From: Motilibacter deserti
GTDB lineage: Bacteria > Actinomycetota > Actinomycetes > Motilibacterales > Motilibacteraceae
Direction: 5' to 3'
Length of the DNA: 64,000 bases
Assembly (NCBI RefSeq): GCF_011250635.1
Contig: NZ_JAANNP010000006.1
Coordinates: 1-64,000, forward strand
Each line of letters begins with the position of its first letter. The first letter of the stretch is position 1. The translations under genes were made by a program, and so were the position numbers. The notes below the pieces were generated by a model that saw only the letters and a list, made by a program, of their open reading frames with translations, was not told the DNA's origin and searched no databases. Below are positions 33,552-42,300 of the stretch, one piece after another.

Positions 33552-35345
33552 TCAGGGCGTGACGGGGTTGAGCAGCACGGGGTCGACCGCGTATCCCGCG
33601 TCCCCCGGTGCCGGGCCCGTCGGCATCGCCCCGGGCACCGTGCCTGTCACGCCCCACCCGGGCGGCAGCGTGAGGGGGCCGTTCGCGTGCGGGGTGGCCG
33701 ACGCCCCGGCCTCGGCCTCGACCTGGGCCCCTGCAGGCACCGTGTAGGACACGACGTAGTCCACGCCCGGCGCTAGGTCGACCGGAGTGCCGGTGGCGTA
33801 GAGCCAGGAGCCGACGCCGTCGGATGCGACCGGCGAGGGGTGGAACGACAGCGTCGCGAGGAGCGTGCCGTCCGCGCGCCAGACCCGGGCGGTGCGGGCC
33901 GAGACGCTTTCGCTCGCCCGATGGACGCGTACGCCCACGAGCTGCTGCGCCGACGTGACCCGGAAGCGGGTCCCGACCTCGGCCGCTCCTGGCACCGTCG
34001 TGGCGTTCCCGGCCGGCGTCGCCGGAAGCGCGGTGACGGGCGGGCCGGCCACCCAGTCGACGGCTCCGAGCAGGGCGAAGCCTGTGTTCTCCGCCGGCTG
34101 CAGGGTGGCCGACCCGGGGGCGCTCAGCCGCGCGACCGGCGTCGCGCCGAGCCCGGCGTACGCGGACTGGGTGAAGCCGCTCGCGGGGCCGGCTGCTGCG
34201 GCCGCCCCGCCCCAGGCCCACACCGTCCCGGTCGAGTCCACCGCGAAGGTGTACGCCGGGGTGACCCGCACGGCGCGCCAGTCCCTTCCTGCCCCGAGCC
34301 GTCGCGGCAGCGGCGCGTCGGCCTCATCGCCGCCGCCGTTGCGGTTGAGCATCCCCATGCCCCAGCACCAGAGCGTCGCGTCCGCCTTGATGCCGCAGCC
34401 GTTGTTGCCGGCGAAGTCGTACTCGACGAACTCGCGCGACACGAGCAGCGGCGTCAGCTGCGTGCTTCCCGCGCCCGCGGCCCCGACCGAGCCGAAGGGG
34501 TTCATGCCCCAGCAGTAGAGGCCGGCCCGGCGCAGGCCGCAGCCGCCGGCGAGCGACATGCGCACGTCGAGCCAGTCGGTGTACGCGTCGGCCCGCACGG
34601 GGGACCGGGCCGGCACGTTGGAGACCGCACCGTTGCCGAACGCCCCGGTCTCGTTGGCGCCCCAGCACCAGCGCGTGCCGTCGGTGCGGACCGCGCACGC
34701 GCTGAGGTTGGTGACCGACACCCGCGCCCAGCCGGTCAGGGCGCCGGCCTGCACCGGCCGTGTGCTGCCGCCGCCGGAACCGTTGCCGAGCAGGCCGTAG
34801 CCCACGCCCATGGCGCCCCAGCACCAGAGCGTCCCGTTGCCGGACCGGATCGCGCAGGCCGAGTACGTCCCGACGTCGACGGAGTCCCAGCCGGTGCCCA
34901 CCACCTCGGGCGTGGAAGCGGTGCCACCCGCGGTCGACCTGGTGCCCAACTGGCCGAACCCGTTCGTCCCCCAGCACGCGAGCTCACCCGACGTAGCCAC
35001 ACCGCAACCGAAGCCACTGCCCATCGAGACGGACGCGTAGGACAGCCCGGTCCGGCGAAATGTCGGCTCGAACAAAGACGCGGGAAGTGCAGTTCCGGCA
35101 GTCGAGTTCGCTCCGGCCGTGAGCAGCGGGCGCGTGCTCCAGCCGCCCGCCGCCCATGCCGAGCCGCCGGACGAGATGGACGCGCCGAAGGCGGCGTACG
35201 TCGGCGGCACGAGGCCGGCGAGCCCGAACGACCCGAACGGGCCTACCGGGGCGATCGCCCCGGCCAGCGCCGTCACCGCCGTGGTGAGCGCGAGGACTGC
35301 GCTGCGCAGCCGGCGCGTCGCCGTCCGCTCCCGTCTGCTCGTCAC
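33552..35345 (-). CDS. Secreted RCC1-repeat protein with DUF4082-like C-terminus
   Basis: 597 residues. A signal peptide spans ~1-45 (VTSRRERTATRRLRSAVLAL onwards). About six RCC1-type propeller blades follow, each with a C.....G...CWG core (for example CGVATSGELACWGTNGFGQL, then CAIRSGNGTLWCWGA). Paired cysteines in most blades suggest disulfides. From ~430 the sequence (GTRFRVTSAQQLVGVRVHRA, GVDYVVSYTVPAGAQVEAEA) resembles DUF4082, a beta-sandwich in extracellular carbohydrate-related proteins. GTG 35345 has GGAGGG eight bases upstream. It is monocistronic within the polysaccharide region. A ligand-binding surface role is inferred. Confidence 0.82.
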   Translation of the reverse strand: MTSRRERTATRRLRSAVLALTTAVTALAGAIAPVGPFGSFGLAGLVPPTYAAFGASISSGGSAWAAGGWSTRPLLTAGANSTAGTALPASLFEPTFRRTGLSYASVSMGSGFGCGVATSGELACWGTNGFGQLGTRSTAGGTASTPEVVGTGWDSVDVGTYSACAIRSGNGTLWCWGAMGVGYGLLGNGSGGGSTRPVQAGALTGWARVSVTNLSACAVRTDGTRWCWGANETGAFGNGAVSNVPARSPVRADAYTDWLDVRMSLAGGCGLRRAGLYCWGMNPFGSVGAAGAGSTQLTPLLVSREFVEYDFAGNNGCGIKADATLWCWGMGMLNRNGGGDEADAPLPRRLGAGRDWRAVRVTPAYTFAVDSTGTVWAWGGAAAAAGPASGFTQSAYAGLGATPVARLSAPGSATLQPAENTGFALLGAVDWVAGPPVTALPATPAGNATTVPGAAEVGTRFRVTSAQQLVGVRVHRASESVSARTARVWRADGTLLATLSFHPSPVASDGVGSWLYATGTPVDLAPGVDYVVSYTVPAGAQVEAEAGASATPHANGPLTLPPGWGVTGTVPGAMPTGPAPGDAGYAVDPVLLNPVTP

Positions 35346-35780
35346 CTGCGTTCCCTCCTGCTCCTGCCCGCTCGGCGAGGCTGCTGCCGTGCTGCTGCCG
35401 AGCCGATGCCGTGCTGCTGCGGCGCGTGCTGCTGCGGGTGCCCGCCCGGCCGCTCCGGCCGACAGACTGCGACGGGTGGCGGCCACGCGAGACCGGATAC
35501 GCACGATTTGAGGCGGAGGTCCCGGCCCGATCGAGTGACCGGACGGTAGCGCTGTGCGGCATCTGGGCGAAAGCGCCCGCAGGCGTACCGATCGGCGAGA
35601 CACTGGTTGCCCGGGCGGTTCGGACGGAGCCAGCGGTCCCGACGCGTTCCGCGCGGAAACTAACGCCGTCGTCATGGATTTAACCCGGCTGTTGTCCTAG
35701 GTTCAGGGGCACGAGGCCGGGGCGCGGCGCAAAGCGCCGCAGCGCCTTGCGCCCGGGGGGTGGTCGAGCGAGGGGGAGTC
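35346..35780. other. Intergenic region with imperfect GCTGCTGC repeats
   Basis: This 435-base divergent gap has no convincing gene. Bases 35385-35445 hold imperfect repeats of GTGCTGCTGC separated by CGAGCCGATGCC-type spacers. Around 35660-35705 the composition drops to moderate GC (GATTTAACC, then TAGGTT at 35698-35703 as a possible -10 for the plus-strand GT operon). No -35 was recognised. Confidence 0.4.
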
Positions 35781-36839
35781 ATGCACATGGGCCGACCCGC
35801 CGCGCCGCGGGCCTGGTCGGGGGCGGGCCCCACGGTGTCGGGGGGCGCCGCACGGATGCCTGCCCCGGCGGCTGACTCGGTCCCTGTGCCGGTTCCTGCG
35901 CCGGCGCCTGACCCGGTGCCTGCCCCCTCGCCTGCTCGCTCGCCCCGGGTCGTCGGCGCGCCGGGGCCGCTCGCTTCCGTCGTCATCCCGGCGCACCAGG
36001 AGGAGGCGACGATCGCGCGCTGCCTCGAGGCGCTGCTCGGCGCGGCCGCGCCGGGCGAGCTGGACGTGGTCGTCGTCTGCAACGGCTGCACCGACGCGAG
36101 CGCCGAGCGCGCCCGGGCCACCGCCGCTCGGCTCGGCCACCGCGTACGCGTCCTCGAGCTCGACGTGGCGAGCAAGGCAGCGGCCCTGCGCGCGGGCGAC
36201 GCGGTCGCCGACGGCTTCCCTCGGCTCTACCTCGACGCCGACGTGGAGTGCCCGACGGCCACCGTGCGCCGGCTCGCGGCGAGCGTCGCACCCAAGGGCG
36301 AGGGCGAGGGCGAGGGCGAGGGCGCCGAGCTCGCCGTCCCCGCGCGGCGGCTGGACCTGTCCGCGGCGAGCGCAGCGGCCCGTTCCTTCTACCGCACCTG
36401 GGAGGAGCTGCCCTGGGTGGCGCAGGCCCGCACCGGCCGCGGTGCCCTGATGCTGTCCCACGCCGGCCGCAGCCGGGTGGGCGCCTTCCCGGACGTCGTC
36501 GCCGACGACCGGTGGGTCACGAGCGCCGTGCCCTCCGCCGCGGTGCGCATCCTCGACGACGCCCCGTGCACGGTCCGCCCGCCAGCCCGCCTGCGCGACG
36601 TCGTACGGGTGCGGTCGCGCATCTACGCCGGAAATTCCCAGCTCGCCGAGCAGGGTGTGGCGCCCGCGTCGGACCGCCCGCTCGGCAACCGCCTCCGGCA
36701 GGTGGTCCGGCTGGTCGGGCGCCCGGCGGGCTGGCCCGGCGTCGCGGTCTTCGCCGGCGTCACGCTGAGCGCGAAGGTCCTCGCGCGCACCCGGGCACGG
36801 AACGTGTGGGCGCGGGACGACCGGCGAGGCCAGGCGTGA
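35781..36839 (+). CDS. Glycosyltransferase family 2
   Basis: 352 residues. A Pro/Val-rich N-terminal tail (~1-55, with PVPVPAPAPDPVPAPSPA) precedes the GT-A core: LASVVIPAHQEEATIARCLE, VVVCNGCTDASAE, LDVASKAAALRAGD and the DxD-type LYLDADVE. An unusual (Gly-Glu)n tract interrupts the core at ~172-181. ATG 35781 follows GAGGGGGAG; GTG 35760 is an in-frame alternative. It is the first gene of a six-gene plus-strand operon with GTGA overlaps. Specificity is unknown. Confidence 0.83.
   Translation: MHMGRPAAPRAWSGAGPTVSGGAARMPAPAADSVPVPVPAPAPDPVPAPSPARSPRVVGAPGPLASVVIPAHQEEATIARCLEALLGAAAPGELDVVVVCNGCTDASAERARATAARLGHRVRVLELDVASKAAALRAGDAVADGFPRLYLDADVECPTATVRRLAASVAPKGEGEGEGEGAELAVPARRLDLSAASAAARSFYRTWEELPWVAQARTGRGALMLSHAGRSRVGAFPDVVADDRWVTSAVPSAAVRILDDAPCTVRPPARLRDVVRVRSRIYAGNSQLAEQGVAPASDRPLGNRLRQVVRLVGRPAGWPGVAVFAGVTLSAKVLARTRARNVWARDDRRGQA
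36295..36324 (+). repeat. Five perfect AGGGCG hexamers in a GT2 gene
   Basis: Five uninterrupted AGGGCG units encode alternating Gly-Glu in the enzyme at 35781-36839. Slipped-strand change by one unit would add or remove two residues without a frameshift. Confidence 0.9.
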
Positions 36840-37918
36840 CGCGGACGGTCCCCGCGGCGGCTCGCGAAGGCGCGCTGCAGGACGCGGCGTGTGCGGCCGC
36901 CGATGACGCGCCTGCCCTCGACGTCTGCGTCGTGGTCGTGGCCTATCGCAGCGCAGCCGACCTGCCGGCCTGTCTCGCGAGCGTGCGGACGGCCCTCGGC
37001 GGGCTGCGCGGCGCGGTCGTCGTGGTGGACAACGCGTCCGGTGACGGCGCCGAGGGCGTGGTGCGACGTGAGCTTCCGGAAGCTCACTTCACTGAACTGC
37101 AACACAACCGTGGGTTCTCGGGAGGCTGCCACGCGGGAGCGGACAGCGAGGCAGGGCGCAACGCCCGTCATCTGCTGTTCGTCAACCCGGACGCACGGCT
37201 CGAGCCGGGAGCGGTGCGCGAGCTGCTGGCCGCGGCGGCCCGCCACCCCGAAGCCGGTGTGGTGGGCGGCCTGGCGGTGCGCGCGGACGGTCGCCCCGAC
37301 CCGCGGTCGTGGTACGGCCGCCCCACGTTGTGGTCGACGTTCTGCTTTGCCACCGGGCTGTCCACCGCGCGGCCCGGGTCCCGGGTCTTCGACCCCGAGA
37401 GCTCGGGCCCGTGGAGTGCGGCCGCCCTCGCGAACGACCGCGTCGTCCCCGCCGTCAGTGGAGCCGTCATGCTCGTGGAGCGCGGGCTCTGGGACGCTCT
37501 GGACGGGTTCGACCGCGCCTTCTTCGTCTACGGCGAGGACGTCGACCTGTGCCTGCGCGCCGGTCGCGCCGGCCGGCCCGCGGTCTTCGCCCCGGCGGCG
37601 CGTTACTTCCATCAGGTGGGAGCGTCCAGCATCGGCCTGCGCAGAGCGGTTCTGCTCTTCACTGGCAAGGTGACCTTGCTCCGCCGCCACCTGCCGGTGC
37701 CGGCCCGCCCGGTGGGCGTCGCGTTGCTCCTGGTCGGTGTGGCGGCGCGCGCGGGGGCCGCGCGGGCAGCGGGGCTGGCCGGCCGCGCCGGGCGCGGTCG
37801 ACAAGGGGCCGTCCCCGTGCGGGAGCGGGCCCCGCTCGGGTTCTGGGGCGAGCTGTGGCGCGCACGCGCCGAGTGGATGCAGGGCTGGACGTCGACGGTG
37901 ACGGGAGTGCAGCGGTGA
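36836..37918 (+). CDS. Glycosyltransferase family 2, rhamnosyltransferase-like
   Basis: 360 residues. DVCVVVVAYRSAADLPACL and VVVDNASGDGAEG open the GT-A fold; LQHNRGFSGGCHAGA, LFVNPDARLEPG and FDRAFFVYGEDVDLCLRA match WbbL-type rhamnosyltransferases. The region after ~270 (TGKVTLLRRHLPVPARPVGV onwards) has a hydrophobic, membrane-associating stretch. GTG 36836 overlaps the previous stop by four bases and its own stop overlaps the next start the same way, so translation is coupled. A perfect 20-bp palindrome lies inside the gene at 37068-37087. Confidence 0.88.
   Translation: MTRTVPAAAREGALQDAACAAADDAPALDVCVVVVAYRSAADLPACLASVRTALGGLRGAVVVVDNASGDGAEGVVRRELPEAHFTELQHNRGFSGGCHAGADSEAGRNARHLLFVNPDARLEPGAVRELLAAAARHPEAGVVGGLAVRADGRPDPRSWYGRPTLWSTFCFATGLSTARPGSRVFDPESSGPWSAAALANDRVVPAVSGAVMLVERGLWDALDGFDRAFFVYGEDVDLCLRAGRAGRPAVFAPAARYFHQVGASSIGLRRAVLLFTGKVTLLRRHLPVPARPVGVALLLVGVAARAGAARAAGLAGRAGRGRQGAVPVRERAPLGFWGELWRARAEWMQGWTSTVTGVQR
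37068..37087. other. Perfect 20-bp palindrome inside a GT2 coding sequence
   Basis: GTGAGCTTCCGGAAGCTCAC is self-complementary over all 20 bases. It sits in a locally AT-richer patch (37065-37125) of the GT2 gene. It could be an internal protein-binding site or an RNA hairpin, or it could be chance. Confidence 0.5.
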
Positions 37919-39351
37919 CCACCTTCGAGCACGTCGAGCGGAGGCGCTCCCGGCTTGGCCGGCCGACGACCCGGGGGCGTGCAGGGCACGCGGCTCCGGA
38001 CGCCCCGTCCGGCGCGGCACCGGACGACGTGCCGGGCGCCGGGCGCACCCCCGGCCCGGGCGAGAGCGAGGTCGTCGGCCGCGTCTGCGTGATCGTGCAG
38101 AACATGCCCTACTCGCTGGACCGCCGGGTGCGCGCCGAGTGCTCGTCGCTGGTCGCGGCCGGCTACGGCGTCTCCGTCATCTGCCCGGCGGGGGAGGGGG
38201 AGGCGGCGCGCTACGAGCTCGACGGGGTGCACGTGCACACCTACGCGCCGCCGCCCGCGACCTCGGGCGCGCTCTCCTACATCTGGGAGTTCGCCTACTG
38301 CTGGATCCGCACGGCGCTGCTCTCGCTCTACGTCCTGCGCAAGCACGGCTTCGACGTGATCCAGGCCTGCAACCCGCCGGACACCTACTGGCTGCTCGCC
38401 CTGCTCTACAAGCCCTTCCGCAAGCGGTTCGTCTACGACCAGCACGACCTGTGCCCGGAGGTCTTCGAGGCCCGCTTCGGGCGCAGGGGCCTGCTCTACC
38501 GCGCCGTCCGCGTCCTCGAGCGCGGGTCCTACCGCGTCGCCGACAAGGTGGTCGCGACCAACACGTCCTACCGCCAGATCGCGATGACCCGCGGCCGGCG
38601 GTCGGCCTCCGACGTGCGCATCGTGATGAGCTGCCCCGACCCGAGCCGGCTGCGCCCCGGCCCCGCCGTGCCGGAGCTGCGGGCAGGCAGGCGCTTCCTC
38701 GTCACGTACCTCGGCATCATGGGGCCGCAGGACGGCGTGGACCGGCTGCTGCGCGCGATCGCGCACTACGTCCACGTGCTGGGGCGCACGGACTGCCAGT
38801 TCGGCCTGCTCGGCTACGGCGACAGCCTTCCCGCGCTGCGCGAGCTGGCCGACAAGCTCGAGATCGGGCCCTGGGTGACCTTCACCGGCCGGGTCGGCCC
38901 GGACGAGGTCCGGCGCTGGCTCTCGACCGCGGACCTCGGCATCACGCCGGACCCGAAGTGCGACTTCAACGACCGCTCCACCATGAACAAGACGCTGGAG
39001 TACATGGCCCACGGCCTCCCCGTGGTCGCGACCGACCTGGTCGAGACCCGCCGGTCGGCCCGTGGGGCCGCGGCCTACGTGACGACCGAGGAAGAGCTGG
39101 CCGAGCAGGTCGCGGCGCTGCTCGACGCACCGGCCAAGCGCAAGGAGATGGGCGCTCTGGGGCGCGAGCGCATCGAGCGCACGCTCTACTGGGACAAGCA
39201 GGCGATCCGCTACGTCGGGTTGTTCGACGAGCTGCTGGGGGTGCAGCGCCGGACGATCGACCTGACCGGCCGGGTCGTCCACCTTCCGGACCGGGCGGCG
39301 ATGGCACACACCCGGTCGGCGGCGGCAACACGTGCACTCGGAGAGAAGTAG
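37915..39351 (+). CDS. Glycosyltransferase family 4
   Basis: 478 residues. A disordered Pro/Gly/Arg-rich tail (~1-55) precedes the GT-B fold. VCVIVQNMPYSLDRRVRAEC is the typical entry of this GT4 subgroup (P...D.RV..E), YDQHDLCPEVFEARFGRR the conserved DxHD region, and FNDRSTMNKTLEYMAHGLPV the donor-site segment, with NK.LEYM.HG.PVVA replacing a strict EX7E. GTG 37915 is in a GTGA overlap with the upstream GT2. The last residues run to within six bases of the large secreted protein's ATG. Confidence 0.9.
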   Translation: MTTFEHVERRRSRLGRPTTRGRAGHAAPDAPSGAAPDDVPGAGRTPGPGESEVVGRVCVIVQNMPYSLDRRVRAECSSLVAAGYGVSVICPAGEGEAARYELDGVHVHTYAPPPATSGALSYIWEFAYCWIRTALLSLYVLRKHGFDVIQACNPPDTYWLLALLYKPFRKRFVYDQHDLCPEVFEARFGRRGLLYRAVRVLERGSYRVADKVVATNTSYRQIAMTRGRRSASDVRIVMSCPDPSRLRPGPAVPELRAGRRFLVTYLGIMGPQDGVDRLLRAIAHYVHVLGRTDCQFGLLGYGDSLPALRELADKLEIGPWVTFTGRVGPDEVRRWLSTADLGITPDPKCDFNDRSTMNKTLEYMAHGLPVVATDLVETRRSARGAAAYVTTEEELAEQVAALLDAPAKRKEMGALGRERIERTLYWDKQAIRYVGLFDELLGVQRRTIDLTGRVVHLPDRAAMAHTRSAAATRALGEK

Positions 39352-39357
39352 AACGCC

Positions 39358-42300
39358 ATGACGACGAAGCGCCCCACCTCGCGCCTGCTCCCGCTGCGCG
39401 ACCCTCGCTGCCGGCTGGCCGCAGGGATCACGGCCCTGGGCGCGGCCCTCGCTGTGCTGGCCGGCCTCCTCCCGGCGGCGGCCGGGGCGGCGGCGGAGTT
39501 CTCGCTGTCCTACAGCCTCTCCGCCCAGCGCACGAGCCCGGCGGCGCTCGCCGGCGCGAGCCTTCCCGACGGCAGCGTCTACATCTTCACCACCCCCTCG
39601 ACCGGGGTGCGCGAGGTGCGCTTCTACCTCGACGACCCGGAGCGTACGAAGGCGCCGCGGCTCGTGGAGAAGGGGGCGCCGCACGACTTCGCCGGCACCG
39701 CCAAGGACGACACCGCGCTGCCGTTCGACACCAGGGCGCTCTCGGTCGGCACGCACACCGTGACCGCGGAGATCGTCCCGACCACCGGGGCGGCCCAGGT
39801 CGTGTCGGCCGCCTTCGCGAAGACAGCCCCCGCGCCGGCCCTCACCGTGAGCCCCGCCTCCCTCGCGCTCTCGGCCCAGCAGGGCAGCGCAGCGCAGACC
39901 GCGAGCTTGGCGGTGTCCGGCCCCGCTGTCGACTTCTCCGTCGCGTCCTCCGCCTCGTGGCTGCGGGCCTCGAGCGCGAGCGCGACCGCGCCCGCCTCGC
40001 TGACGCTGACGGTCGACCCCTCCGCGCTGCCTGTGGGCACGGCCACGGCCACCGTCACCGTCACGGCCGCCGCGCGGCAGCCGGTCGTCGTCCCCGTCAG
40101 CGTGACCGTCACCCCGGTCGCCGCAAGCGGGATCTCCGGTTCGCAGGTCGTGTTCAGCAAGAATGCGAAGCGCACGTCGCCGGTCCCGCTCAACGGCGCG
40201 ACGGTCTCGGGGCTCGTCTACCCGTTCCTGTCACCCGACGCGGGCGTCACGTCGGTCTCGTTCTACCTCGACGACCCGACGGGCGCCGGGCAGCCCGTCC
40301 GCGTGGACACGACGTCGCCCTTCGACTACGCGCCGGGCTCGGTCACGCACGCGTCCGCCCCGCTGGACACCGCCGCCCTCGCCGACGGGGCTCACACGAT
40401 CACCGCGAAGGTCACGGGCGCCGACGGCGTCACCACGGCGACCGCGGCCTTCACCACGTCCAACGGCACCAAGGCGCTGTCCTGGGCCGTGCCGACCCTT
40501 GCCGTCAGCGCGGAGGCCGGCGGTTCCGCCACCACCTCCCAGGTCGAGCTCACGGCGGCGGCGGGCACGACGGCGACGCTGACCAGCGACGCGTCCTGGC
40601 TGCGCGCGCCGGCGTCGGCCACCGCAGGCGCCGTCGCGGTGACCGTCGACCCCGCCGGGCTGGCCGCCGGCACCCGGACCGCGACGCTGCGCGCTGCCGC
40701 GCCGGGCGCGGTCGATGCGGTCCTGACCGTCACGCTGACCGTCCGCGCACCGTCCCCCGTCCCCGTGCTCGTCGCGGACCCCGCCGCGGTCTCGGTGACG
40801 GCCGAGGCCGGCAGCGGCCAGGTCACCCGGTCGGTCGCGCTGTCCGGGGCGTCGGCATCCTTCACCGCCTCGTCGTCGGCGCCGTGGATCACGGTCACCC
40901 CGGCAGCCGGTACGACGCCGGCAGCCCTCGCGGTCACCGTCGACCCCGCCGGGCTCCCGGTCGGCACGTCCAGCGGCAGCGTCACCGTGACGGCGCCGTC
41001 GCTGCCGCAGCTCGTCGTGCCGGTGACGGTCGAGGTCCCCGCCGGCCCCGGAGACGCCTCCTACTCGGTCGTCTACAGCAGCAACGCCAAGCGCACCGCA
41101 CCGGTCGCGCTCGCGGGCGCGGCGCTCAGCGGCAGCGCGGTCTACCCGTTCCTGTCCCCGGACACCGGCGTGACGAGCGTGTCCTGGTACCTCGACGACC
41201 CGGCCGCGGCCGGCGAGCCGGTGCGCGTGGACGCCACGAGCCCCTTCGACTACGCCCCGGGCTCGGTGACGCACTCGTCCGCGCCGTTCAACACCGCCAA
41301 GATCCCGGACGGGCCGCACACCATCACGGCCAAGGTCGAGTCCGCGGCCGGCGTCAAGCTCGTCGCCGCCTCGTTCACCACGTCCAACGGCACGAACGCG
41401 CTGACCTGGTCCGCCCCCTCGATCGCCTTCTCCGCCGACCAGAACGGCGCCGCCGTCGGCGGCGAGGTGCAGTTCGCCGCCCAGAAGCCCGGCACGACCG
41501 CGACGCTGGTCAGTGACGCCCCCTGGCTCCGGGTGCCGGCCACGGTGACGGCGCCGGGTCCGGTGCAGCTCGTGGCCGACCCGGCCGGGCTCACCCCGGG
41601 CCACTTCACCGCCACCGTGCGCGCCAGCGCGCCGGGCGCGTTCGACGGGGTGCTGACCGTCGAGCTGACCGTGGGCGACACCGGCGGCTGCAGCCCGGTC
41701 GCGTGCGACCTCATCAAGATCGACACGCCCTACAACCTCGCCTGGCGCTACGACGGCGGCGCCATGCTCGACCGCGACGGCCTCGGCACCGGGTTCACCA
41801 CGATCCTGAAGAAGGATTCCGGCGACTCCTACCGTCGCGACCTGCTGGACGTCGACCTGGAGACGGGGACGCTCGACGTCACGACGACCGCGGGCCGACC
41901 GCACCTCGGCGACAACGACCAGGACAACATGGTCGGCGTCGGGTTCGACGGCGACAGCGAGATCGCGACCATCAGCGCGACCATCGCCGGGATGCCCGCG
42001 ACGACCGGCAAGTACGAGCAGGCCGGGGTCTGGTTCGGCTACGGCCAGGACAACTTCGACCGCATGGTCATCGCGTCCACCCCGAACGGCCTGCGCTTCG
42101 AGCACGTGCTCGAGGTCGCCGGCGTCGAGGTCTCGCGCAAGAACTCGCCCATCACCACGGTTGCCTCGGACCAGCCGGTGCAGCTCGCCATCAGGTCCGA
42201 CCCGACCAAGCGGACGGTCACCGCCTACTACAAGGTGGGCGACGCAGGGCTGACGCCGCTGTCGACCTTCACCGCGCCGGGCGAGTTCTTCAGCTTCGAC

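Noticed and set aside
38139-41516. A 1,125-codon plus-strand open frame across a GT4 and the giant secreted protein
   Set aside because: It is out of frame with both well-supported genes and has repetitive Arg/Gly composition.
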